Below are positions 45,435 through 53,050 of a stretch of DNA of 53,050 nucleotides, piece by piece. Source of the stretch: Limimaricola variabilis (GTDB lineage Bacteria; Pseudomonadota; Alphaproteobacteria; Rhodobacterales; Rhodobacteraceae); NCBI RefSeq assembly GCF_014195545.1, contig NZ_JACIBX010000018.1, forward strand, positions 1-53,050. The letters run 5' to 3'. The notes beneath the pieces were generated by a model, which made no database searches, was not told the origin of the DNA, and was given only the letters and a program-made list of their open reading frames with translations. Every line of letters begins with the position of its first letter. Position 1 is the first letter of the stretch. The translations under genes and the position numbers were made by a program.

Positions 45435-46459
45435 GCAGCCTCCCCCTCGTCATCGGCATCGACGTTCTCGCCCGCATATTCGGTCGAGACGACATGGGCG
45501 TCGAAGCCCTCGCTCTCCAGCCAGCGGCGGAAGACCGAGGTGTAGCCATGGGTGACGAAAATCCTTTGCGCCCCCGTCTCGCGGATCGCGGCGTTCAGGC
45601 CGGGCCAGTCGGCATGATCGGACATGATGAAGCCGCGATCCGCCGCCCGCCTGCGACGCACCCCCCTGAACGCCATCCAACCGGAGGCAAAGGCGGTCGA
45701 GGCCGGGTTGCCCGCGACGTTGAAGCGCCGCGCCCAAGGGCCGCCAAGGCCCGAGGGAGTGGCGACGACCAGTGCGCCGGCATGCGCCTTGAGATCCAGA
45801 TCGGGCGTGACCCGGATCGTGTCGGGAAGCTTGATGCCCTGCGCGCGCAGCACCGCATTGGTGTTCTCGACCGCGCCATGGGTCAGGATCGGGCCGATCG
45901 AGCTGTCGGCCAGGGACAGGATGCGCTGCGCCTTGCCCAGCGCATAGGCCCCGATCAGGGAAAACCGTCCCTCGGCGGCGTTGGCGGCCCACCAAGCATT
46001 GAGGTCATGCGCCAGATCCGCCTGCGGGGTCCATTTGAACACCGGCAGACCGAAGGTGGATTCGGTGATGAAGGCGTCGCATTTCACCGGCTCGAACGGG
46101 GTCGAGAGCCCGTCATCGATGGTCTTGTAATCGCCCGACGCGACCCAGACCTCGCCCCTGCGCTCGACCCGGATCTGCGCCGAGCCGGGCACATGGCCCG
46201 CCGGGTGGAACGAGACGGTGACGTCGCCGATGGGGCGCGTCTCGCCATAGCGGATCGTGTCGAGGGAGATATCGCCCAGCCGGTGCCGCATCACAGGGGC
46301 GGCGATGTCCGTGGCGAGGTAGCGGTCCATCCCCTCATGCGCGTGATCAGCATGGCCGTGGGTGACGAGCGCGCGGTCGACGGGGCGCCAGGGGTCGATG
46401 TAGAAATCGCCCGCTTCGCAGTAGATGCCCCGGTCGGTGAAGGTCAGCAGATCGGCCAT
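45431..46459 (-). CDS. Ligase-associated DNA exonuclease, metallo-beta-lactamase fold
   Basis: A 342-residue metallo-beta-lactamase/beta-CASP nuclease: zinc motif THGHADHAHEGM near residue 35 and the C-terminal IFVTHGYTSVFRRWL. Members of this group are encoded with ATP-dependent ligases and are thought to process strand ends before sealing. It opens the three-gene exo-lig-EEP unit downstream of metF. Confidence 0.92.
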   Translation of the reverse strand: MADLLTFTDRGIYCEAGDFYIDPWRPVDRALVTHGHADHAHEGMDRYLATDIAAPVMRHRLGDISLDTIRYGETRPIGDVTVSFHPAGHVPGSAQIRVERRGEVWVASGDYKTIDDGLSTPFEPVKCDAFITESTFGLPVFKWTPQADLAHDLNAWWAANAAEGRFSLIGAYALGKAQRILSLADSSIGPILTHGAVENTNAVLRAQGIKLPDTIRVTPDLDLKAHAGALVVATPSGLGGPWARRFNVAGNPASTAFASGWMAFRGVRRRRAADRGFIMSDHADWPGLNAAIRETGAQRIFVTHGYTSVFRRWLESEGFDAHVVSTEYAGENVDADDEGEAA

Positions 46460-46518
46460 ACCCCCGAGGGTAGTGCGGGGGGCGGGGCCGGGTAGGGCGT
46501 ATTTATGGAACGGTGAAG

Positions 46519-46539
46519 GGGAGGGGGCGCGCCCCTCCC
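46519..46539 (-). terminator. Hairpin between metF and the exonuclease gene
   Basis: A perfect 8-bp GC-rich stem GGGAGGGG / CCCCTCCC with a five-base loop, 45 bases after the metF stop in the direction of transcription. No T run. Confidence 0.55.
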
Positions 46540-46583
46540 ATTGCCGTGGACCTGATACGCGAGGGCGCGAAGCCCCCGGCGGT

Positions 46584-47450
46584 TCAGGCCACCTCGCTCA
46601 GCGTGGCCTTCGGCGTGATGCCCAGCGCGTGGCAGACGTCGCGGGTCAGATCCGGCTTGTTGAGCGTATAGAAATGCAGGTGCTCGGCGCCGCCGGCGAT
46701 CAGCTTGTCGCACAGCTCGGTGGCGAGCGCCGTGGCCAGCAGGTCGGCCTCGGCCTGATCCTTCGCGTGATCGAAGCCGTCGGCCACGACCTGCGGGATC
46801 GAGGTGCCGCACATCGCCGCGAACTTGCGCGCGCCCTTCCAGTTCTCGATCGGCAGGATGCCCGGGATGATCGGCCCGGTGATGCCGGCCTTCTCGCAGG
46901 CGTCGCGGAAGCGGAAGAAGGTGTCAGCCTCAAAGAAGAACTGGGTGATGGCGCTATGGGCTCCGGCGTCGAACTTGCGCTTGAGATGCTCGACATCGGC
47001 CAGTTCATGCGCGGCGTCGGGGTGCCGCTCGGGATAGGCGCCGACGCGGATGCGGAAGCGGTCCATCGCCGCCAGCGTTTCGATCAGCTCGACCGAGCCG
47101 GAAAAGCCCTCCGGATGCGGCCGGAAGCCGCCCGAGCCTTTCGGCGGGTCGCCCCTGAGCGCCACGATCTCCTCGACCCCGGCCTTGGCATAGCCCTGCA
47201 CGATGTCCAGCGTCTCGGCCTTGGTCGCCTCGACGCAGGTCAGGTGGGCGGCGACGCGCAGTCCCGCCTTCTTGTGGATCGCGTCCACCGCCTCATGGGT
47301 CAGCTTGCGCGTGGTTCCACCTGCGCCATAGGTCACCGAGACGAATTCCGGGCCCATCGGCGCCAGCGCCTGCACCGTGTCCCACAGGCGGAACGAGCCC
47401 TCGATGTTCTTCGGCGGAAAGAATTCGAAACTGACGGCGGGGCGGGTCAT
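46584..47450 (-). CDS. metF: Methylenetetrahydrofolate reductase
   Basis: A 288-residue FAD enzyme reducing 5,10-methylene-THF to 5-methyl-THF for methionine synthesis. The motifs VSFEFFPPKN, FVSVTYGAGG, ALRGDPPKGSGGF and AITQFFFEADTFFRF are canonical. It is divergent from a MetR-like regulator. Confidence 0.96.
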   Translation of the reverse strand: MTRPAVSFEFFPPKNIEGSFRLWDTVQALAPMGPEFVSVTYGAGGTTRKLTHEAVDAIHKKAGLRVAAHLTCVEATKAETLDIVQGYAKAGVEEIVALRGDPPKGSGGFRPHPEGFSGSVELIETLAAMDRFRIRVGAYPERHPDAAHELADVEHLKRKFDAGAHSAITQFFFEADTFFRFRDACEKAGITGPIIPGILPIENWKGARKFAAMCGTSIPQVVADGFDHAKDQAEADLLATALATELCDKLIAGGAEHLHFYTLNKPDLTRDVCHALGITPKATLSEVA

Positions 47451-47536
47451 GGACGATCTCCTTTGGATGGGGAGCTTGTCGCAGATCGGGTGACGTGAGA
47501 CAAATTCATAACCCTCACCACGATGATGAGTTTCAC
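47451..47536. promoter_or_regulatory. metF / metR-like divergent control region
   Basis: An 86-base spacer between divergent starts. GTGAG (47495-47499) and CTCAC (47514-47518) form a loose dyad around an AT-rich stretch, a possible LysR-type site. The arms are short, so this is weak. Confidence 0.3.
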
Positions 47537-48442
47537 TTGCATATCGAGTTCCGGCACCTGCGCACGATCAAGGCCATCCACGACACCGGCGGTCTGGCTC
47601 GGGCGGCCGATCTGCTGAACATAACACAGTCGGCGCTGTCGCATCAGATCAAGGGCATCGAGGATCAGGCCGGGGTCGAACTCTTCGTGCGCCGCTCCAA
47701 GCCCCTGAAGCTTTCGGCCGCGGGGCTCAAGCTTCTGGCCGCGGCCGAGGACATCCTGCCGCGCGTCGCCGAGCTCGAAGCCGAGTTCGCGGGGCTGGTC
47801 GCGGGCAAGTCCGGGCGGCTGCACATCGCGATTGAATGCCATGCCTGCTTCGAGTGGCTGCTGCCGGTGCTCGAGCAGTTCCGCAAGGCCTGGCCCGAGG
47901 TCGATATCGACATCCGCCCCGGCCTCGCCTTCGAAGCGCTGCCTGCGCTCCGGCGCGAGATGGTCGACGTGGTGATCTCCTCGGACCCCGAAGACCTGCC
48001 GGAGACCGATTTCACGCCGCTCTTCGACTACGAGCCGGTGTTCCTCTGCGCTTCGGGACACCCGCTGGCCGACCGTCCGCATGTCGAGGCCGAGGATTTC
48101 GCCGGCGAGACCCTGATCACCTACCCGGTGGAGCGGGCGCGGCTCGACGTGTTCACCGAGCTTCTGACGCCCGCGCGGGTGGAGCCGGCGGCGATCCGCC
48201 AGGCCGAGCTGACGGCGGTGATCCTGCTGCTGGTGGCGTCGGGGCGGGGCGTGGCGGTGCTGCCCGACTGGGTGGTGCGGCACCTGCGCGGCCATCCCGA
48301 CTACGCGATCCGATCGCTGACGGCGCAGGGTCGGACCCGCAGGCTCTATGCCGCCACCCGCAGCGAAGACACCGCCCGGCCCTACATTGCGCATTTCAAC
48401 CGGCTGGCTCGGCAGGAGGCGGTGAAGCTGCAGCGCGGCTGA
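47537..48442 (+). CDS. LysR-family regulator, MetR-like
   Basis: A 301-residue LysR regulator beginning HIEFRHLRTIKAIHDTGGLA, followed by DLLNITQSALSHQIKGIED. This N-terminus and its position divergent from metF point to a MetR-type activator of methionine genes, which responds to homocysteine in enterics. The start is probably TTG at 47537; GTG at 47495 would add 14 residues that do not resemble the family. Confidence 0.85.
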   Translation: MHIEFRHLRTIKAIHDTGGLARAADLLNITQSALSHQIKGIEDQAGVELFVRRSKPLKLSAAGLKLLAAAEDILPRVAELEAEFAGLVAGKSGRLHIAIECHACFEWLLPVLEQFRKAWPEVDIDIRPGLAFEALPALRREMVDVVISSDPEDLPETDFTPLFDYEPVFLCASGHPLADRPHVEAEDFAGETLITYPVERARLDVFTELLTPARVEPAAIRQAELTAVILLLVASGRGVAVLPDWVVRHLRGHPDYAIRSLTAQGRTRRLYAATRSEDTARPYIAHFNRLARQEAVKLQRG

Positions 48443-48542
48443 GCGCCCTCTTGCCCGGCGAGCGCCAAGCGGCTATGGCGCCGTGATCCGTACATCTCAG
48501 GGCCCCGAAGGGCCTGACAGCCCCAAGCCTCAGGAGGCCCCG

Positions 48543-49337
48543 ATGGCCCGTTCCGCCAATCTCAACGTGATGATGAAGACCGCGCGTCGCGCCGGTCGCG
48601 CGCTGCTCAAGGACTTCGCCGAGGTCGAGCAGCTGCAGGTCTCGACCAAGGGGCCGGGCGACTTCGTCACCCGCGCCGACCGGCAGGCCGAGCAGACCAT
48701 CCGCGAAGCGCTTCTCGAAGCGCGTCCCTCCTATGGTTTCCTTGGTGAGGAAGGCGGCCCGATCGAAGGCGAAGACCCGACCCGGCGCTGGATCGTCGAC
48801 CCGCTCGACGGCACCACCAACTACCTGCACGGCATGCCGCACTGGGCGATCTCGATCGCGCTGGAGCACAAGGGCAAGATCGTCGCCGGCGTGATCTACG
48901 ACCCGGTCAAGGACGAGATGTTCCACGCCGAGAAGGGCGAGGGCGCCTGGCTCAACGAGAGCCGGCTGCGGGTTTCGGCGCGGCACCGGCTGGTCGAATC
49001 GATCTTCTCGAGCGGCGTGCCCTGCGCCGGGCGCCGCACGCTGCCCGCGATGATCCAGGACATCGCGCGCATCGCGCCCGAGGTCTCGGGCCTGCGCCAA
49101 TACGGCTCGGCCGCGCTCAACATGGCCTATGTGGCGGCCGGCCGCACCGAGGGCTTCTGGGAACGCGAGCTGAAGATCTGGGACATCGCGGCAGGAATGA
49201 TCATCGTCACCGAAGCTGGCGGCTTCGTCGGCCCGATCCGCGACGGGCACGACCCGCTCGAGCATGGCGACCTCGTCGCGGCCAATGCCGACATCTTCGA
49301 GAAGTTCGCCAAGCTGGTCCGCGCCCGCGAGGCCTGA
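48543..49337 (+). CDS. suhB: Inositol monophosphatase-family phosphatase (SuhB-like)
   Basis: A 264-residue magnesium-dependent phosphatase with the GEEGG metal motif, WIVDPLDGTTNYLHG, and the C-terminal KIWDIAAGMIIVTEAGG. It hydrolyses inositol-1-phosphate or related substrates; in some bacteria SuhB also assists rRNA antitermination. ATG at 48543 gives the conventional MARSANLNVM start. Confidence 0.92.
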   Translation: MARSANLNVMMKTARRAGRALLKDFAEVEQLQVSTKGPGDFVTRADRQAEQTIREALLEARPSYGFLGEEGGPIEGEDPTRRWIVDPLDGTTNYLHGMPHWAISIALEHKGKIVAGVIYDPVKDEMFHAEKGEGAWLNESRLRVSARHRLVESIFSSGVPCAGRRTLPAMIQDIARIAPEVSGLRQYGSAALNMAYVAAGRTEGFWERELKIWDIAAGMIIVTEAGGFVGPIRDGHDPLEHGDLVAANADIFEKFAKLVRAREA

Positions 49338-49342
49338 GCCCG

Positions 49343-49720
49343 CTAGCGGTCGGCGGAGTGATTGACGCCGTCCGACCACGGGATCTCACCGAGATCGCGG
49401 GGGTTCAGCCCCGCGATCGCCCCCATGTTGACGCTGTATTCGTTCGGGTTCGAACGGCGCTGGTGATGCGTGTGGATGCCGCAGATCCGGCAGAACCAGT
49501 GCTTCGCGGTCATCGTGTTCCACTGGTAGAGCGTCAGTGCCTCCGCCCCGCGCAGCAACTCCAGCTGCTCGAGATCGACCGGCCCCGCGATGTAGCCCCG
49601 CCGGCGGCAATAGGAACAGTCGCAGCGATGCGCGCCTGACAGGCCGTGCTTGAGATGCACGCGCAGCTCGACCGCGCCGCAATGGCAGCTCAGATGATGA
49701 ACCGGTTGCTGGAGTGTCAT
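49343..49720 (-). CDS. GFA/CENP-V-family zinc protein
   Basis: A 125-residue protein of the glutathione-dependent formaldehyde-activating enzyme family, with zinc cysteines in SCHCGAVEL, CDCSYCRRRG and WFCRICGIHTHHQ. The reaction is not settled for most members. Its start overlaps the rhomboid stop by four bases. Confidence 0.9.
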   Translation of the reverse strand: MTLQQPVHHLSCHCGAVELRVHLKHGLSGAHRCDCSYCRRRGYIAGPVDLEQLELLRGAEALTLYQWNTMTAKHWFCRICGIHTHHQRRSNPNEYSVNMGAIAGLNPRDLGEIPWSDGVNHSADR

Positions 49721-50448
49721 CGGCGTCTCCTGACGACGGGAATGTTGCTGCGCCCGAGCGGCGGGGCAGGAGGATGCGGGGGCAGGCCGTGGGTGCGGCT
49801 CCAGAAGGCGGGGCCGCCGCGCCGGAGCCATGGCTGCACGGTCAGCGCGAGCCCGGCGGCGAACCCGCCCGCATGGGCCCAGTAGGCGACGCCGCCCGTG
49901 GTCGGATCGGCGCCGAGCCCGCCCAGCACCTGCAGTCCGAACCATACCGCCAGCACCAGCCAGGCCGGCACCGGCACGACCCGCAGGAGCACGAAGATGT
50001 CGACCCGCGCGCGGGGGAAAAGCAGCAGGTAGCCGCCCATCACCCCCGCGATTGCGCCTGAGGCGCCGATCGTCGGCACCACCGAGAACGGCTCGGTCGC
50101 GTATTGCACGAGATTCGCCGCCACTCCCGAGGCGATGTAGAAGCCCGCGAAGCCCGCATGGCCGAACTGCTCTTCCATGTTGTCGCCGAAGATGAACAGG
50201 AACAGCATGTTGCCCAGCAGGTGGAACAGCCCGCCATGCAGGAACAGCGAGCTGAGAAGCGCCACCGGGTTCTCCAGCGCGGTCAGCCGCACCGGGATCA
50301 TCGCCCAGTCGTAATAGAGCCGCGCCAGATCGTCACCGGTGTCGAGCGTCACCACCATCCACAGATAGATCGCGATGTTGACGACGATCAGGCTCCAGGT
50401 GACCCAAGGGGTGCGGGTCGAAGGGTTGTGGTCGCGAATCGGGATCAT
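49717..50448 (-). CDS. Rhomboid-family intramembrane serine protease
   Basis: A 243-residue membrane protein with about six helices, the catalytic serine in GASGAIAG, the histidine in YWAHAGGFAAG and the upstream HLLGNMLFLFIFGDNME motif. It cleaves helices within the membrane; the substrate is unknown. The C-terminal tail is Pro/Arg-rich. ATG at 50448 is the family start (MIPIRDHNPS). Co-transcribed with the GFA gene. Confidence 0.92.
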   Translation of the reverse strand: MIPIRDHNPSTRTPWVTWSLIVVNIAIYLWMVVTLDTGDDLARLYYDWAMIPVRLTALENPVALLSSLFLHGGLFHLLGNMLFLFIFGDNMEEQFGHAGFAGFYIASGVAANLVQYATEPFSVVPTIGASGAIAGVMGGYLLLFPRARVDIFVLLRVVPVPAWLVLAVWFGLQVLGGLGADPTTGGVAYWAHAGGFAAGLALTVQPWLRRGGPAFWSRTHGLPPHPPAPPLGRSNIPVVRRRR

Positions 50449-50504
50449 GCGGGGTCCGGTGTGGAAAGCTTGACTGGCGCGGGCGCGCCTGGGCAGCATG
50501 TAGC

Positions 50505-51047
50505 ATGATCCGTGCCTCTGCCATGGTCCTATGTCTCGCCGCCGCACCGGCGGCGGCACGCGACTGTCCGCCGCCGCCCGACCACGGCGAGGAAAGGGCA
50601 CAACTGACCGAGCGGCTGGCCCGGGCTCCCGATCCCGGCACCGCGCAGCGTCTGATGGACCGCCTTTGGGAGCTGTGGCGCGACGCGCCGGACGCCGCGG
50701 CGCAGGACCTGCTCGATCGGTCCATTTCCCACCGCCTGGGCGGCCAGGACGAAGCGGCGCTGCAGCTTCTCGACCAGCTGGTCGCGGAATGCCCGGATTA
50801 TGCCGAGGGCTGGAACCAGCGCGCCTACATGCATTACCTGCGCGGCGATTACGCGGCCGCCCTGGCCGATATCGACGCGACGCTAGAGCGGATGCCCGAT
50901 CATGTCGGCGCGCTGTCGGGGCGGGCGTTGGCGCTTTGGGAGCTGGGCCGCGAGACCGAGGCGCGGCGCGCGCTCGACACCGCGCTCGCGCTCAATCCTT
51001 GGCTGCCCGAGCGCAGCCTGATCGAGGCACCGGGCACCGATATCTGA
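50505..51047 (+). CDS. Secreted TPR-repeat protein
   Basis: A 180-residue exported protein with a signal peptide (MIRASAMVLCLAAAPAAA) and about three tetratricopeptide repeats (AEGWNQRAYMHYLRGDYAAA and GALSGRALALWELGRETEAR). It is probably a periplasmic adaptor; partner unknown. Divergent from the rhomboid gene. Confidence 0.85.
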   Translation: MIRASAMVLCLAAAPAAARDCPPPPDHGEERAQLTERLARAPDPGTAQRLMDRLWELWRDAPDAAAQDLLDRSISHRLGGQDEAALQLLDQLVAECPDYAEGWNQRAYMHYLRGDYAAALADIDATLERMPDHVGALSGRALALWELGRETEARRALDTALALNPWLPERSLIEAPGTDI

Positions 51048-51097
51048 GCCGAGGACGCTTTACCGTCGGGCGCGGGCATCGTAAGCCTGCCGCCCGT

Positions 51098-51182
51098 GCC
51101 CGCGTGGTGAAATGGTAGACACACGAGACTTAAAATCTCCTGCCCTTCGGGCGTGCCGGTTCGAGTCCGGCCGCGGGCACCA
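51098..51182 (+). tRNA. tRNA-Leu (TAA)
   Basis: An 85-base class II tRNA with acceptor stem GCCCGCG / CGCGGGC, anticodon TAA in the loop CTTAAAA between GAGA and TCTC, a variable arm (CTGCCCTTCGGGCG) and encoded CCA. Its last 14 bases begin the 78-bp repeat that flanks the integrase cassette, so it is the attachment gene. Confidence 0.95.
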
Positions 51183-51246
51183 AGAATCTTCCTAAGGCAT
51201 TGATAGGCCTCGGCTTTTGATCAGATTAAGCCAAGGCGTAGTACAT
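51169..51246 (+). repeat. Left 78-bp inverted repeat (att-like)
   Basis: Perfectly matches the reverse complement of 52893-52970. It comprises the last 14 bases of tRNA-Leu, 62 bases of spacer and the first two bases of the integrase start codon. Confidence 0.97.
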
Positions 51247-52429
51247 GCCGGAGTACATTCATATCCCTCACTGCTTCCTCAAGGATGGAATCTTCTACTT
51301 TCAGCGTCGGGTGCCGACTGAACTGATTCGCCATTACACGTCTTCGAAGATCTCGTATTCGCTGCGGACGAGGTCAGCGCGAGTTGCGGCTGCGCGGGCT
51401 ATACGAGCCGCGAGCCAACTCGACGAGTACTGGTATCATCTGCGTAGTCAGGATGCGGACCTCCCAGGGAAGCACATGCGGCGACTGGGAGTGGCTGATC
51501 CCCGTCAGCGGGCTTCCGACGGCGGCAGTGTCAACATCGACTGTATAAGCCTCTCTGAGGCTGTAGTGACATACCTGCGGCTCAAGGGCAGCGGAAAGGG
51601 GATTACTTTCCGCCGGGCAGCTGAGCGGGCCTGTGGCTATGTCATCGACACCTGCGGGGACAAGCCGCTCTCTAGCTACACGAAGGCGGACGCCAACGCC
51701 TTTCGTGATGCACTGATCGCCCGCGGGATGGCTGGCAGCAGCATCACCAGGGTCTTCGGCACGGTACGGTCGATCATTAATTTCGCCGCCAATGAAGAAG
51801 GGATCGAACTGACGAACCCCTTCGGGAAGGTCTACTATGACCGATACGCTGGCGTGTCGGATCGCCAGCCTATTCCGGTCGAAGCCATCCGTGCCGTACA
51901 AGCTGAGTGCTACCGCTTGGACGACGACATGCGTTGGCTGGTGGCCTTGGTCGCGGATACGGGGATGCGACTGGCAGAGGCGGCTGGGCTGCTCTGTGAG
52001 GACATCGTACATGACAACGAGGGCAACTACATAGCACGGATCACTCCGCATCCGTGGCGCAGGCTCAAGACCGCTGGCAGCATGAGGGAAGTCCCTCTTG
52101 TCGGATCTGCTCGCTGGGCTGCTGAACGACTAATGGCCGTGCATGGAGGCTCGGGCTTCGCCTTCCCGCGCTACAACAAGACCGACACCACGAATGCCAA
52201 CGCAGCAAGTGCGGGCCTCAACAAGTGGCTGAAGGCGTACGTGCCGGCAGGGGCGACCATGCACAGCTTCCGGCATTCGATGCGCGACCGGCTACGTGCA
52301 GTGGAATGCCCGGCTGACATCGTGGATCAGATCGGTGGCTGGCAGACTAATGGAATAGGACACGGTTATGGAAAAGGGTACGCAGCACAAATAACCATTA
52401 AGTGGATGGAAAAGGCTATTTTCCTTTAA
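51245..52429 (+). CDS. Tyrosine recombinase (phage-type integrase)
   Basis: A 394-residue site-specific recombinase. The N-terminal part (FLKDGIFYFQRRVPTELIRH) is the DUF6538-type arm-binding region, followed by a SAM-like core-binding domain. The catalytic domain shows the first Arg in DTGMRLAEAAGLL, the H-x-x-R in MHSFRHSMRDRL and the Tyr nucleophile in GHGYGKGY. The start codon straddles the end of the left inverted repeat, so its promoter would lie within the repeat. It reads away from tRNA-Leu. Confidence 0.93.
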   Translation: MPEYIHIPHCFLKDGIFYFQRRVPTELIRHYTSSKISYSLRTRSARVAAARAIRAASQLDEYWYHLRSQDADLPGKHMRRLGVADPRQRASDGGSVNIDCISLSEAVVTYLRLKGSGKGITFRRAAERACGYVIDTCGDKPLSSYTKADANAFRDALIARGMAGSSITRVFGTVRSIINFAANEEGIELTNPFGKVYYDRYAGVSDRQPIPVEAIRAVQAECYRLDDDMRWLVALVADTGMRLAEAAGLLCEDIVHDNEGNYIARITPHPWRRLKTAGSMREVPLVGSARWAAERLMAVHGGSGFAFPRYNKTDTTNANAASAGLNKWLKAYVPAGATMHSFRHSMRDRLRAVECPADIVDQIGGWQTNGIGHGYGKGYAAQITIKWMEKAIFL

Positions 52430-52536
52430 TTGGTGCTTGAAAATTTTCGGAAGTTCTCCCAAGAATTGACCTTATGTGATATAAGTCTCTCGACGGACCG
52501 ATTCGGCCGTCAGGTATTTAGTAAGTGGGAACGAAA

Positions 52537-52755
52537 ATGAAAAAATTCATGCTTGCAGTGAGCATTCTGGCCTTTTCTTCCTCAACAGCTTTGGCTGATA
52601 AACCAAACGATAAAGGCGCGGGTGGTCAAGCTGTAAAGGCTCTTAACCAGGATCTGAAAGATACCGACACAAATCTTGGGCAGCTTAAGAAAGATCTCGG
52701 GATTACTGGAATTGGCAGCGAGGTCAGCGCCATAAACCAAGACTCCAACAACTAA
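52537..52755 (+). CDS. Small secreted protein of unknown function
   Basis: A 72-residue protein with a signal peptide (MKKFMLAVSILAFSSSTALA) and a mature 52-residue part that is polar and predicted helical (KALNQDLKDTDTNLGQLKKD), with no cysteines. I do not recognise the family. ATG at 52537 has GGGA upstream; the in-frame GTG at 52525 is less likely. The gene is AT-rich compared with the chromosome and is the only cargo of the cassette, followed by a strong terminator. Confidence 0.7.
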   Translation: MKKFMLAVSILAFSSSTALADKPNDKGAGGQAVKALNQDLKDTDTNLGQLKKDLGITGIGSEVSAINQDSNN

Positions 52756-52793
52756 CGCAAGATTGGCTCCAATTTCGATCGGAAAGAGATCAA

Positions 52794-52834
52794 GGTTCAG
52801 ACACGGGCCTATGCCGTGTCTGAACCCCCTTATT
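52794..52834 (+). terminator. Terminator after the small secreted-protein gene
   Basis: A perfect 13-bp stem GGTTCAGACACGG / CCGTGTCTGAACC with a seven-base loop, followed by CCCTTATT. It could also block transcription entering from the right repeat. Confidence 0.85.
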
Positions 52835-52892
52835 GCCCCTGACCTTTAAAAAATCGATATCCATTTTTTTCTGAAGGCAGTGAGAGCAAAAA

Positions 52893-52970
52893 ATGTACTA
52901 CGCCTTGGCTTAATCTGATCAAAAGCCGAGGCCTATCAATGCCTTAGGAAGATTCTTGGTGCCCGCGGCC
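52893..52970 (-). repeat. Right 78-bp inverted repeat (att-like)
   Basis: A perfect inverted copy of 51169-51246. On its inner side the integrase frame is missing; an A/T run and the terminator follow instead. On its outer side (52971-53050) the sequence is unrelated to the tRNA-Leu body, and I recognise no gene in those 80 bases. Confidence 0.97.
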
Positions 52971-53050
52971 TGTTCCAAGCGGTTTGCCGCCCTGGTTCAG
53001 GTCCTGTTGCAGGCACTTCTTTCGGCATTCGCCCCAGCAAAACAAGCCCT

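Larger units (their letters stand above)
51169..52970. mobile_element. Integrase cassette bounded by perfect inverted repeats
   Basis: A 1.8-kb unit holding a tyrosine recombinase and one small secreted-protein gene, with visibly lower GC than the chromosome. It abuts tRNA-Leu, a common integration target. The ends are inverted rather than direct copies, so it is not a simple integrated element. It may be an invertible unit, the rearranged edge of a larger island running past the window, or an assembly artefact. Confidence 0.7.

Noticed and set aside
47451-47536. Possible SAM or SAH riboswitch upstream of metF
   Set aside because: The spacer is too short and shows no matching stem pattern; LysR control is more likely.
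52971-53050. Possible partial gene at the right edge
   Set aside because: The 80 bases are open in more than one frame on either strand and match no family I recognise.

Overview
The window is high-GC DNA from an alphaproteobacterium, almost certainly a marine member of the Rhodobacterales (Roseobacter group). Supporting signs are the DUF2842, DUF6324 and DUF6476 proteins, a tRNA-His without an encoded G-1, a PAS/HWE sensor kinase, and a DddD-type DMSP lyase. About 50 protein genes and two tRNA genes are tightly packed and mostly intact. I found no rRNA, CRISPR array or classical insertion sequence.

Layout. 0.15-3.0 kb: an RsbQ-like alpha/beta hydrolase directly coupled to a PAS/HWE histidine kinase, then a divergent DUF421 membrane protein. 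3.5-11.8 kb: a DMSP-use island with a BCCT transporter (DddT-like), the two-domain CoA-transferase/lyase DddD, a LysR regulator, a convergent GMC dehydrogenase (DddA-like) and a second LysR. 12.0-21.4 kb: a Rossmann/SAF oxidoreductase, then an eight-gene minus-strand operon. That operon encodes a polar amino-acid-type ABC transporter, two glutamine-synthetase-like ligases, a class I amidotransferase and a PuuB-like flavin oxidase, so it looks like uptake plus gamma-glutamylation of an amine.

21.5-28.2 kb: TerB-like protein, RlmJ, MipA, an LprI-like secreted protein, CTP synthase, SecG, PurA and DUF2842. 28.3-33.6 kb: a large Ala/Glu-rich protein, thiamine pyrophosphokinase, and ribB-ribH-nusB. 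33.7-38.2 kb: SH3-like protein, an unexplained structured intergenic element, MmcB behind a LexA-like box, DUF6324, tRNA-His, SPW protein, the DUF6476/RluD divergent pair and the heat-shock sigma factor RpoH. 38.3-46.5 kb: two Rossmann enzymes, a polyacidic PepSY-like secreted protein, PepF, and an exonuclease-ligase-EEP operon. 46.6-51.0 kb: divergent metF and a MetR-like regulator, an inositol-monophosphatase-family enzyme, a GFA protein, rhomboid and a TPR protein.

51.1-53.0 kb: tRNA-Leu(TAA) followed by a tyrosine recombinase gene and a small secreted-protein gene. This 1.65-kb segment lies between perfect 78-bp inverted repeats that carry the tRNA 3' end. That arrangement is unusual for an integrated element and is compatible with a self-invertible cassette, but also with an assembly chimera. 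The strongest candidates for new biology are this cassette, the hydrolase-kinase receptor pair, the structured element upstream of mmcB and the large palindrome upstream of dddD.
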